Notes under the pieces: model-generated
The model's input: the letters and a program-made list of their open reading frames with translations, nothing else
Database searches by the model: none
Told to the model about the DNA's origin: nothing
From: Heterobilharzia americana
Lineage: Eukaryota > Platyhelminthes > Trematoda > Strigeidida > Schistosomatidae
NCBI GenBank assembly: GCA_944470555.2
Contig: OX104134.1
Coordinates: 75,696,678 to 75,760,677 of the forward strand
Reading direction: 5' to 3'
DNA: 64,000 bases
Translations under genes and position numbers: made by a program
Part shown: in pieces, positions 21,960 to 33,116 of the stretch
How positions within the stretch are numbered: the stretch's first letter is position 1
Layout: every line of letters begins with the position of its first letter

Positions 21960-24170
21960 CGTTATTATTATTATTATATTATTTGTCCCTTGGGTTCCTA
22001 ATGGAACATAGGGATTTAGTAGCACGTCTCCATTCCACTCTCTTCTCTACAATCTTTTGAACCTGGCTGCACGACTGCCCAGAATCTCTCATTTCTTCCT
22101 CATACCATCTCCTCCATATCACCCTCAGCTGGGAAGCCCAACTCGTCGCTCTCCATCTAGCTTCCACTCGAGGGCTTGGTCTGAAGTATGATGTACCCAG
22201 TCGGCCTTCTCATGTATGCCCAATCCATCTCCACTTCCTTCCAATGCATATTTGTTCAGCGATAGGCTCTTAGGTGGTTCGTTACCAGCCGGAGTTCCTT
22301 GTTGTTTATTCTTATCATTCTGGCCATCTGATCTTCAGTAAAGAGCCAGAGTAGACAGTTGTTGATGAATGTCTGTAGTTTATTGGAAATGCCTTCCGCA
22401 ACGCGCCAAGTCTCTCAACCATACAGAAGCACTGACTTGACTGACACTGGTGTTGAAAATCCGGATCTTGATCACGCTTCATGCTGCGTGCAGAAGATCT
22501 CAACACTGGTTTCAGGCTAATGAACGACTGTCTTGCATTTCCGATCCTGGCTGGCTTTGACATTCTCGTCTGTGCTGCCTAGGTAGGTGAAAGAGGCTTC
22601 TTCTTCCTTTAAGTTTCTCCCATCGATGGTGATTGGAGCTTGTTGTTGGTGGTGGTGTTGGTTGGATATCTTCATCATTTCTGTCTTCTCTATATTTGCC
22701 TGAAGTCCCGTCTTCGCTGCCTCTTCTATCAACTTGTTAGTTTTCACCTGTAGGTCTTCAAGTTTGTGTGACATTAGACACAAGTCATCGTTGGCGAAAT
22801 CCAGATCTTCTAGGTTCTTTTCCGCCCTCCAGCCAGCGTATCCCCCTCTTCTCACTCTTCACGGTTTTCTGCTGCATGATCCAGTCCAGTCGACCACAAT
22901 CAGGAATATCATGGGTGATAGTAGACAGCCTGGTTTCACTCCTGTCTTCACTTCACTTCAAAAGCATCACTGAGCTTCTCATTGTCAATTACTTGGCATG
23001 TGGCGTCCTCATATAGCTGCTGTTGAATGAGGTTGATAAAGGTTTGTGGTATTCCGTAGTGTTGAAGCAGTTGCCAAATTACTTCTCGGTCGACACTGTC
23101 GAAGGCCTTTTCAAAGTGGATGAAGTTGAGGTAGAGAATTGACTGCCATTCTATACTCTGTTCTATGATGATGCAAAGTGTAGCGTTACAATTTGATCCA
23201 CACATGATTTGTACTTCCTGAATCTAGCCAGCCAGCCAACCTGTTCCAGTGGTAGTTTTGAATCCAGTGCATCCTCTAGTCTCTCTAGGATGATGAGACG
23301 TAATATTTTGCTTGGTGTGGGTGTGGACAGGAGCATGATTCCGCGGCAATTCTTACAAATATTTAGATCTCCCTTCTTCGGGAGTTTGACAAGGTGGCCT
23401 TTCTTCCAATTGACAAGCAGGTACCTTCCGTTCCTTCCAAACCTTCTGCAATGGTGGTGTGAGCATATCCACCGTTATCTCTGCGTCTGTTTTCAGTGCT
23501 TCCGGCGGGATTCCATGTGGTCCTGCTGCTTTCCTGCATTTCAGTGGCTTTATGGCGTTCAGGACTTCGACTTTTGTTTGAGGATTTGTGTTTACTTGTA
23601 GTTCTGTGGCTGGACTGCTAATGGTATTTCTGGACGAAGTGCATGTTGTGGTGGTAGTCGATTCAAGAGCTTTTTGAAGTGGTCATCTCATCACTTCCTT
23701 TGTTTCTCTTCTTCCGTAATCAAATTTCCTTCATCATCTTTTATTGATTTCATCTGTGTTGATCTCTTCCCTCCCAGATACTAATCTGGTTATTTGATAT
23801 AGTGTTGTCAGGTCTCTGTCTCTCCTACCTGCAGCCTGTTCTACCTCACTTGCCAGTGTGTCGTGGAAGTGTCTTCTGCCTTTGCGTGCACTCCTCTTCA
23901 CTTATTTGTTCAGTCTAGTGTTTTGTAGGTTGGGTTCACTTCCTCTTCTCACTGTTCATCCGTACACTGCACTGCACTGCACTGCACTCACTGGTTCATC
24001 TTCTGCCTCACCATCCTCCTCTCCTCTATCAGCTTCCATGTGCCCGTCGGGATCCATTCCTTAACTTCTTTCTTCCTAATACTGTTATGCAGGTTTCTTT
24101 CCACATAGCTTTCAAAGAGTTACAGTGCTCATCCACACAGGTTTCTTCAAGGGATTTTAGTAGTTTCTAA
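21960..24170 (-). mobile_element. RTE retrotransposon, 5'-truncated (copy 4)
   Basis: Minus strand, 2.2 kb. An imperfect ATT tail (21963-21985) lies beside the cttgggttcctaatgg 3' terminus. It covers the tail, RT and linker up to about 24170, where a frame reads CVDEHCNSLKAMWKETC and then EWIPTGTWKLIEERR; the endonuclease half is missing. It belongs to the subfamily of copies 3, 6 and 7. It is about 98-99 percent like copy 6 over 1 kb by eye, so both are young. Confidence 0.88.
22517..23205 (-). pseudogene. RT core of RTE copy 4
   Basis: The frame 23205-22948 contains RT motif A (HFEKAFDSVDREVIW) and motif B flank (YGIPQTFINLI, ENEKLSDAFEVK-like). It then shifts frame, and 22855-22517 contains the catalytic box as DFANDDLCLMS followed by LQVKTNKLIEEAAKTGLQ, NIEKTEMMKI and FTYLGS. 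The expected F-A-D-D reads F-A-N-D-D, so the first catalytic aspartate position is altered. Copy 6 has the same change. The frame break and altered box make this copy inactive. Confidence 0.85.
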
Positions 24171-24689
24171 TCATTGTTATTTTACTTTGTTTAACTATTA
24201 CATTAACCTAGCATTTCGCTTTTTAACTTCTGTTCTCAGACTCTGAAAGGATTATCAGTAAAAATATAGTTTTGGTGAAGACACACTCTAGTTTATTCAG
24301 AAACATGTCTTATTGTCCCCTTATATAGCCTTCATTTTTATCCTTACCCTAATGTCTTTTGTTTTTACTTAACAGGAATAAATCTTCACCCTTAGTGTTT
24401 CCGGTAAAAGATACAAGTCACTTATTCACCTTTATCATAAATTGCCCGGTCAACTTTTGGTGTTTTATAATACTGCATGATTTTTTATTTGTTTCGAGGT
24501 TGATCAGTATTGAAGGAGACATTTGTATCTTCTCGTTTCCTAATCTGCTGAACCTAGTTGTCTGGCCTCTGTTGGAATATGGGCTCCTTGAAAAGCTGTT
24601 TGCAAAATGTTATAAGTTCGTTTATGATGTATTTAGTTTAGTGATGGCTAACAGAGGTAGAGAGTGGAACTTTTCACCTTGATGTTTCT
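24171..24689. other. Non-coding, nothing recognised
   Basis: A 107-codon frame at 24359-24682 has no known motif and no convincing splice borders; otherwise nothing seen. Confidence 0.4.
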
Positions 24690-24765
24690 GCATCCTAGTG
24701 AGTGACGATGTTCTCACTGAGATTCGAACTCAGCACATATTGTTTCGAACACCGCCAATAAAAGA
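24690..24765 (-). repeat. S1 SINE fragment (promoter half)
   Basis: gtgagtgacgatgttctcac followed by gagattcgaactcagcac (reverse of the B-box) matches the centre of S1 copies such as 28700-28750. Confidence 0.6.
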
Positions 24766-25290
24766 GATCCACTTTTTTTTACCCAGTTATTCACAACATT
24801 TTGGCATTGCTGCACTTACTCAGCTAGGATACTGAACGCTTAGGCTTTCACTGTCGTATCTAACAACATCACCGAAAGGTCACAGAGAAGTAAACCTTTT
24901 CATAGTTTACAGTAAGTTTATAAGAAACTTTCTCTAATGACACAGAGTTTGATTGGTTTTTTCCCCTAGTTTCATATATCAACTGGTTGTTTGCTCCTTA
25001 TATCACTAATTATTAGACTAGACGTCTTTTACCAAGTGATTACTCAATGATTTGGGCCTACAATTTCCAGTATCTCTTCAGTTTGCCCTTTATGGGATTT
25101 TTAAATTTCCTGTCTATGTTAGATAAACCGACAAAATCAATGCAGAACCTAACAAACGTGTGAGTCGGCTTAAGTTGCCACACTTCAAGGTAGTTCAAAA
25201 AAAAATAAGTGGAGAGAAAAAGAGAGATACCAAGTAGACAAGGTTGTATGAGACAATAAACGATTTGAAGATAGATGTTAGTGTGAATAT
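24766..25290. other. Non-coding, nothing recognised
   Basis: AT-rich sequence before the minus-strand RT remnant; no motif recognised. Confidence 0.4.
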
Positions 25291-25299
25291 TCAAGCTTT

Positions 25300-26345
25300 A
25301 GAAAATGCTGAGGAGTGAATACATCTGCACCATTGTGATCGATTTCCGGCCATATCACCAAGAGTTCCTTTCGTCTCGAGGATCCTAGTTTACATCTCCC
25401 CACACGGATCAGGCCAACAGTCAGAGACTTCATTGACTGGTGCCAAGTCCTGGTCCGGCCACCTTCAGACCCTCTTCCAACTTAATCCAACTTCCCCCAG
25501 CATGTCAAAGTCATCTCAGTCGACTAAGGTTCACAACGTCACTAACTGACTTGCTTATCTTACCTAGTACCCTTCGCCTGACCTCAAAATTACTCACACG
25601 GTAATTCCACCAAACGAGAGCAATGCTGCCAGGAAATCTATGGTCAAAATTCTGTAGTCATGTCTTCTACTTTCAGCTGCCACTTTTCACAACTGCACAA
25701 CAAGACAGAACGGACTGTAGGGCAGTATACTCACTCTTTGATAGATAGTCAAATATCTCGCCGACGCCACAGGTTATACAAGTGAGCGAATGCCAAACAG
25801 GTCTTCTGTATCCGAGCTGAGATTTTGTCAGCAGCCAGGCCGTTAGAATTGATGCAGCTCCTTAAGTAAAGTGGTTAAGACATTCCAACAATTCGCTCCC
25901 TTTTCACTAAACTGGGAATAGTTGCAGACCCATCCTGGAGCATTATCTTACATTTCAGGAGGTGCGAAACACACGCTAGTCAAACATACTCAGATTTCCA
26001 CTCAACGCGTTCAGAAGACACTGCATTTTGCCAGCGTTTTCAGCTGACAGGACAATATCGTCTGCATACTCCAAGTCAACCAGATGCCCACCAGATAGTA
26101 GACAAATCCATGTGAAGTGACGGGTTCCTAATATCATGTCCATTAGAACATCTATAACGAAGTTCGTTTAGGAACGGTGACAGTGAGCAGCCCAAGTAGA
26201 CACCACTAGTTGTCTTCACTTCCGATGACAACTCACCATAAGCCCTTAAAAGTCTGCGCGATTTCGAGTAGAGAGCTCTGATTAGCTTTATATGCTTGCT
26301 TGGTACCCCCTACACAGCCAGACACTGCCACAACACTGTCTTCTT
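25300..26345 (-). pseudogene. Non-LTR reverse transcriptase remnant, different family (SR1/CR1-like)
   Basis: The minus strand from 26345 reads GVPSKHIKLIRALYSKSRRL, VKTTSGVYLGCSLSPFLN (motif B, normally GVRQGCPLSP), HLVDLEYADDIVLSAENAGK with an intact YADD box near 26075, then an NSNGLAADKISARIQKTCLA-like segment and LYNLWRRRD. The order matches the palm, thumb and C-terminal region of a trematode non-LTR element distinct from the RTE copies. GC content is visibly higher than the flanks. Several stops and frame changes; the 5' part and endonuclease are missing. Dead fragment. Confidence 0.8.
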
Positions 26346-27862
26346 GATACAAATAAATGGATTTTATATAGCCTGACACTTAAGTGATATTTCTGTGAAT
26401 AAATGGAAACAGAAAACCTGTCTTCTCCGAGTCAGTATTTCTCATAGCTATTCAAAATGAATCCTTGATTACTGTTGGCTCTTTCTACAGCATGATTCAG
26501 TTTTTATAAAATGGAGTAAACTGAAGTGCCAGCTCTACAATATTTAGATAGTGTCATGCGATTTCATTTTAGTTTGCTTATTAGGTGTATTAAACAGTGA
26601 AACAGTATTATTTGCTGCATAACATTTCAACCTTAATTTATTTTCCATATACACAACAGCTGATCTCACTGCCATCAAACATGGTTTAAATAGATCTAAT
26701 TCAATCGTCTTATTTATGAAATAAGTAGCGGGATTTTCCATGTATCCGGAATAATGAAATGAATTGTTAACAGTCTGTAAGTTTCGTTAGTAATACTAGA
26801 TGGAGTGGAAGAGAGAAAGATCAATTGAGTTTCTTGTCAAATGTATGGTTGGTGACAACACTTCACTGTTTCAACAAAATTCCTACTAAATACCATACAG
26901 TTCCCGGTGAAAATCATCTTCAAATCAGAATGTAAATGTCAGTTTTGTCTGTGCTTTCTTGGGGCTGAAATTAGTTATAAAGGGTCTGCCAACAACTGCT
27001 AGCCAGTTGCTATTTTCAGAGCGAAATCCTCCACATTGGTTGGTTGTTGGAAATCGTCAATTGGGCGTATTTACTACTTGGAGGACGTGATGTTCCCCCT
27101 AGGATTCGAACCAGCGCCACCCATTGCTGTGGTCAGCGATGTTACCACAGATATTCGGGACGCGACTGACCTACACAGGACTGGATTAGATACATGACAG
27201 GTCAATGTAGGGCAACCAATTTCATGTTGTCTAATCCTGAGTGCTGACCGAAAATGAAACATTGACTAATACTTCTAATGAAATCGTGGCAAGCAGTCTG
27301 TTGTAAGTAATTAAGTTGAGTTCGTATGGGTCGTACCATGCAATTGTAAGGCACATTCAATGCAAAAACAGGCTGAGCACAACATATTCATTTCAGTTAA
27401 TCCATAGTCTCAAATAATAACACTTGTCTCTTATATATAGACTTGAAATAGTCAGGAAAACTTAGCTTTATGAGGAAATATCGAATTTCTCTTCAGCTAA
27501 CACAAACCAATATTAAGATAAATCAAGAAGGAAGAGACAAAAATGATACAAAATCAATCAAATTTAGAGTAGACAACCAAAACATACACCATCAACTGAA
27601 GGTATTGAGATAAGCTATTCGATTTATATTACTCCTAGGACATAAGAAAAACTATCAATGCTCTATTCCTCCAACTGGATGACTTGAAGAGGTTAAAGGT
27701 TGACCGGATGACTTAGTAACAAGATATTTTTCATGCAAGTGATAAATTAGCACAATAACCGAATCGATGAACAGACCGACAGGGTGTCAGGTAGAAACGC
27801 AGATAAACAAAAAACTCAAAGTAGAATCTGGTAGAAAATTTATTTACTTACTTTTACTTTGG

Positions 27863-28503
27863 GTCCTAGTAGAACATATAGATTCAGTAACAAATCTCCA
27901 TTGAACTCTCTCCTCTGCAGTCTGCTCAACCTCGCTCCACCAATCCCACAAACCTCCATTTCTTCCTCACACAATCTCCTCCATATCACCCTCGTCTACG
28001 ACACCTAACTCAACGTTTCTCATTTGGATTCCACTCAACAGCCTGGTCTGGTACGTGATATCCCCAATCAGTCTCCTCAGTGTATGCCCAAGCCAATCCA
28101 TCTCCACTCTCTTCCATTGCATATTTGTTGTATGATAAGTCCTTGGTTGGTTCATTACCCGATCAGAGTGAGTTCCTTCTTGCTTATTCTTATTATTCTG
28201 GCCATCTGATCTTCAGTATTGAGTGAGCGTAGGCGGCAGCTGTTGATGATGTATATCTGTAGTTTGTTGGAAATGCTGTTCATAATGTGCCGAGTCTCTC
28301 AACCATCACATGGAAGCACTGACTTGACTGAGTTAATGTTTAAAATCGGGATCTTATTCACGCTTTATGCTGAGTGTAGTGTAGTGTAGTGTAGTGTAGT
28401 GTAGTGTAGTGTAGTGTAGTGTAGTAGATCTCCACACTGATTACTTCAGATTATTGAAGGCCTGTCTTGCTTTTCCCATGTTGGCTTCGACATCCTCATC
28501 TGT
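27863..28503 (-). mobile_element. RTE 3' end inside the left arm (copy 5)
   Basis: Minus strand, with the gggtcctagtagaacatat terminus shared with copy B. It ends abruptly at catcctcatctgt, inside the region that copy B continues. Its flank is the same DNA as the flank of copy B, so it is not an independent insertion but part of the inverted duplication. Confidence 0.9.
28374..28423. repeat. (GTGTA)10 pentanucleotide run
   Basis: Ten units; copy A has only about four at the homologous place (6597-6620), whereas the opposite arm has the same ten at 33201-33250. Confidence 0.92.
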
Positions 28504-28611
28504 TTCTAGGTTTCTAGTTATTCATTGATTTTTATACTTGTAATTTCCCGTTGCTATACGGCATCAAACTGTCCGACTTCTGTTGGCAGATGCGCTACTA
28601 TGCGGATGGTT

Positions 28612-28830
28612 ACTCATCATGCTGATGCCTATTGGCGGCAAGCAGTGGAATGTAGGAAGCGCGTTTCGTCCTATTTGGAATTCATCATCTGAATTTGCCT
28701 TCACCCCAATGGTTGATGTTGTTCCCATTGTGACTCGAACCCAGTACCCATTGCTTGAAATGGCAAGGCGTTATCCAATAAGCCTTCGGGCACGATAGCC
28801 ACCTCTCATTCCACAGGTATCAACTGTTGC
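28612..28830 (-). repeat. S1 SINE-like repeat, nearly complete
   Basis: The + strand reads gcgtttcgtcctatttggaa, gactcgaacccagtacc (reverse of the B-box) and ttatccaataagcc (reverse of the A-box). It lies in the spacer of the large inverted repeat and is not duplicated with the arms. Confidence 0.75.
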
Positions 28831-30303
28831 TTCTGATGCTTTAGTGTTCTTATCTTTTATTGGCCAGCATTTGAGAGGATAGGTAATTTAAGTTCATAGG
28901 ATAATACTGAAGACGCTACCTTCTTGTCTAAACTTTCGAAGTTAACGAAGAAGTAGAACCCAACGAGCAACTTATGTTTAACTATATTTTTTCCATTTGT
29001 GAGGCATATCTTCACTTACAATTATCTAAAGTTTGTTATTAGAAGAACAGAATCGGTGGTTAGTAAATATTTAACACGCTTGGTGTATCGATAAACGGGA
29101 AGTATGAATAAGATTTAGACTTCTGGTTGTTTCTGGTTTTTCTTATATATCTCTCGGGATATATTGTTAGACTTTGCTCCGCTATAAGTTGTTCTCTTAA
29201 CTTATTAATAAATACAGTGACTTTGCAGTATCCTGATAATTTATTTACATGGGGATGTTTATAAGCGCAAGTTTTAACGTCGTCGTTATTGATATAGACT
29301 TTAAGTGGGGGTCTTTTTGACAGACTGAAATACTTGGATAATAATGATAAACAGAAGTAAGTTTTGATGCAATGGATAAATCAGGCTTGGAACCTAAGTG
29401 CTTCCAGGACGTTATAAACAATTGTGAACAGCATGTTTATAAATGACGAATAGAGTTGAGATTAAACCTAGCCCTTCTCGGACGGATTTGACAAGAATTT
29501 TAGTGTTGGGAGGTGGTTGTTAGTCATTTATATATAAAAATAGGACAAAAGGAGGAAAGTCGCTCATCACTTACAATTTATGTGGTAATTAATCTGAACT
29601 TTTATGGAAAATATTTATTTATTTTATGAAACGTAGACCGCTGAGAATGGGAATTGACAATGAAAAACTGGACGTGATATCTTGAAGAAGTGAATTGAGC
29701 TACTTATAAGTAGTATAATTTTAAACGTAATTTAATCAAGAATGTTGGTTTCATTTTCAATGAGATGATGTCTGAAGTAAACACAGATTACAAACTGAAC
29801 AACTAATGTATCTGTTAGCACTAGAACTGAAAAATCATTGCAAATATTTCACAACTGACTACTTATGATTCAAATAAGTCCATTCTACCTGATATCAGTT
29901 ATATTTACTGCAATTTTCAGCTGTCACAGCAAAATATTAGGGTCCAGTTGTGCCATAAATAGACATAAAACTGTCCCTCATCAGTAGAAAACAAGTGATT
30001 ATATAGAAACAGAAGTTTAGGGGCATTAAATGTAACCGTAATCCACGTGCATTGGTAGGTATGCAAATTACTAGATTTTTCAAATTTGACTGTCGAACCG
30101 AGTTACCAGGAGTAATTATGCACTATGCATATTTCCGGATTTTCGTCGGTGAATGTCAGCACAATATGCACTGAAGTTCCATACTTGTCGGAAGCAACCA
30201 TCACGGAATTCGAAGAGTCCTATCTGTGAAATATCGACAGTATACAAACCATTCGGTCTGTCCTAGAAGCGATAAAATCACCTTAATTTGTGATTGTCAA
30301 CCA
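28831..30303. other. Spacer of the large inverted repeat, non-coding
   Basis: AT-rich; no gene, exon or known repeat recognised between the SINE and the 5' end of RTE copy B. Confidence 0.45.
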
Positions 30304-30538
30304 CGCATAGATTACAAGTTCATTAGTTACTAGCCGGACTTAAGCCGGATAAACAGGGATCGTCGGGCATAGGACTACCAACCCTAAACCCAAAGGCCAA
30401 TCCAACCGATAAACAAACTTCAAAGCACAAAGAAACTATAAAAAATGGAAAAAAATCACCTGTTCCTCACTGGAATCGGTGAGACGAAGTGACACCGGTT
30501 GGTGAAAGCCTTCACGAAGCCAGTCGGTCGATGTGCAT

Positions 30539-30546
<8 letters not shown>

Positions 30547-30608
<62 letters not shown>
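30547..30608. repeat. (TC)n microsatellite in the leader of RTE copy B
   Basis: About 60 bases of TC dinucleotides, where copy A has only short interrupted GA runs (9165-9196 on the + strand). Confidence 0.95.
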
Positions 30609-30609
<1 letters not shown>

Positions 30610-30611
<2 letters not shown>

Positions 30612-31400
30612 CTCTAACCTGATGAAAGCAAAAGATACATGGGAACATGGAATGTCCACACAGTGTATGAAGCTGGCTAGCAAGACTGCCCACATTGCGA
30701 AACAGATGAGGAGGTATTGCATACAAGTGCTTGGAACCTGCGAAATGCAAGTCAATTCTTCAAACTGTCAACTGCAGAGTCAATAGTCTACTCCAACATT
30801 GTCACCCAGATGAAAACCAACAGCACACTGAGTTATGGAGTGGCTATCATGATGTCCCCAACAGCATCGAAGGCTCTCTCTATCTCTCTCTCATGCAGTG
30901 TGAACCAATATCCTCATCCACGATCAGGATCATGATAGCAAGATTCAACTCAAAAGGAAGGAAAGTCACAATCATACAATGCTACATTACGCTATGCACC
31001 TGCAAATAATGGAGATGAAGAGAAGAAGGAGGAATTCTACAGACGAATGCAATCAGTAATGGACAAGACCCCAACTCAGTTGGCGATGGCGACATCAAAA
31101 CCCTTGTGGGTGTGGTGACATGAATGCCAGCCAAACAGGGAGGAGACAACACAGGAAGAGAACTGTGCATGGGTCGAGAAGCACTCGGTGAGTTGATGAA
31201 TGAGACTGGAGAACTGTTTGTAGACTTCTCCGCATTCAGCGATTTGGTGATTGGAGTCAGACAGTGTGTACAAACACAAAGACATTCACGAGGCAGCGAC
31301 ATGGATTTGATTTCACCAGACACCACACCAGGACACACTACACTAAAATTCACATCGACTTCATCTCAATGTGAGGAAAGTGGATAGGGAGCCTACTGGA
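30610..31400 (+). pseudogene. RTE endonuclease domain, degraded (copy B)
   Basis: Pieces in order on the + strand: KTAHIAKQMRRYCIQVLGTC, STAESIVYSNIVTQ, YGVAIMMSPTASKAL, IARFNSKGRKVTIIQCY, DNTGRELCMGREALGEL and GELFVDFSAFSDLVIG. The pieces fall in three or more frames. The final part near 31320-31440 is scrambled. A frame with RRGADVGG then HHSR suggests the remains of the ADVASDHH-like catalytic end, with a stop inside. Confidence 0.82.
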
Positions 31401-32269
31401 CACAAGATGAGATGAAGAAGGGGAGCAGATGTAGGTGGTTGACACCACTCACGGTGAAGTAGAAGATGAACCAGTGAGTGCAGTGCAGTGCAGTGCAGTG
31501 CAGTGTACGGATGAACAATGAGAAGAGGAAGTGAACCCAACCTACAAAACACTAGACTGAACAAATAAGTGAAGAGGAGTGCACGCAAAGGCAGAAGACA
31601 CTTCCACGACACACTGACAAGTGAAGTAGAACAGGCTGCAGGTAGGAGAGACAGAGACCTGACAACACTATATCAAATAACCAGGTTAGTATCTGGGAGG
31701 GAAGAGATCAAGGCAGATGAAAGGAATGAAGGATGGTAAAGGAAAGCTGGTCACCACCAAGGAGGAGAAACAAAGGAAGTGATGAGATGACCACTTCAAA
31801 AAGCTCTTGAACCGACCACCACAGCCACCACCACCAGCACCACCTACGACTCGTCCAGATATATGACCAACAGCCAGCCACGGAATTACCAGTGAACACA
31901 AACAAACCTTCTGACAAAAGCAGAAGTGAAGTCCTGAATGCCATAAAGCTGCTGAAATCCAGGAGGCAGCAGGACCGGATGGAATTCCACCAGAAGCACT
32001 GAAAGCGGAGGCAGAGACAACAACGGACAGGTTCACACCACTATTGCAGAAGGTTTGGAAGGAAGGAAGGAATGGGAGACACCTGCGACTGGATAACGAA
32101 GGTCTGTCTTGTCAATTTCCCAAAGAAGGGAGACCTTAACTGAGTCTTTGCAAGAACTGGCGTGAAATCATGCTCCTGTCTCTGTCCACCAAAGCAAGCA
32201 AAATATTAAGCCGCATCATCCTGGAGAGACTAAAGGATGTGCTGGATCTGAAATGACGACCGGAACAGG

Positions 32270-32315
32270 CTGCCTGGCTGGTGGCTGGCTGGCTGGCTGC
32301 TGGCTGGCTGGCTTC
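32270..32315. repeat. (GGCT)n-type run inside RTE copy B
   Basis: Imperfect ggctggctggctg tandem, homologous to 7470-7516 in copy A; it falls in the part coding for an EQAGF-like segment. Confidence 0.9.
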
Positions 32316-32679
32316 AGGAAGAACAAATCGTGTGAGGATCAAATTGCAACACTACACTATACTACGCTACACTAAGCAGCATCATACAACAGAGCGTAGA
32401 ATGCCAGTCAACTGGATCTTTACCTCAATTTCATCGACTTCGTAAAGGCCTTCAATAGCTTCGACTGAGAAGTAGTTTGACTGGCAGCTAACTCAACACT
32501 ACGGTTTTAGTGCCACAAAACTTTGTCAACCTCATTCAACAGCAGCTATTTGCTATATGATGCTACATGCCGAGTGATTCACAATGGAAAGCTCAGTGAT
32601 GCCTTTGAAGTTGAGACAGGAAGGAGTAAGACAATGTTGCCACATAATACCACCGATCATCTTTCTCATTGTGGTCGAC

Positions 32680-32710
32680 TCGACTCGACTCGACTCGACT
32701 CGACTGACTG
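32680..32710. repeat. (GACTC)n run inside RTE copy B
   Basis: Tandem gactc units followed by gactgactgactg. Copy A has the same repeat at 7085-7107, shorter by about one to two units. Confidence 0.9.
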
Positions 32711-32799
32711 ACTGGCCTATGCAATAAACTGTAAGGAGTGAGGTGGGCATATGCTGTTTGACCGAAGAAAAGACCCCAGGAGAAGAGTTGGATTTCACC

Positions 32800-32855
32800 G
32801 ACATGACGATGATGATGATGGTGGTGGTGATGATGTGATGGTGATGATGATGATT
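32800..32855 (+). repeat. GAT/GGT triplet expansion in the RT catalytic box (copy B)
   Basis: Between gatttcaccgac and gatttgtgtcc, copy B holds a long GAT/GGT run with two frame breaks; copy A has a shorter in-frame version, and copies 4 and 6 have only the unexpanded aacgatgac. Confidence 0.88.
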
Positions 32856-33116
32856 TGTGTCCAATGTCTCGTCACACAAACTCGAAGATCTACAGGTGAA
32901 AACCAACAAGTTGAGAGAAGAGGCAGGGCAACGAAGACTGGACTGATGTCATTCAGGTGAACGTAGAGAAGACGCAGGTGATGGAGATACTCAAACAACA
33001 ACAGCATCAACAATAAGAGGCACCAATCACCATCAATGGGAGAAATGTAAAGCAAGTTGTCTGTTTCATCTACCTGTGTAAGAGGCATGGTTTCAACTAC
33101 AGGAGGTGGTGGCGGC

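Larger units (their letters stand above)
26756..28503 (+). repeat. Left arm of a 1.75-kb inverted repeat
   Basis: Base for base the reverse complement of 33117-34871, with only a few single-base homopolymer differences and one 4-bp difference at its inner end seen by eye. It consists of 1.1 kb of non-element flank (26756-27862) plus the last 640 bp of an RTE element (27863-28503). The internal (GTGTA)n has 10 units in both arms. Confidence 0.95.

Noticed and set aside
30547..30608. Regular repeat considered as a CRISPR-like or tandem array
   Set aside because: It is a plain TC dinucleotide run in a eukaryotic retroelement; no spacers or repeats of CRISPR type occur in the window.
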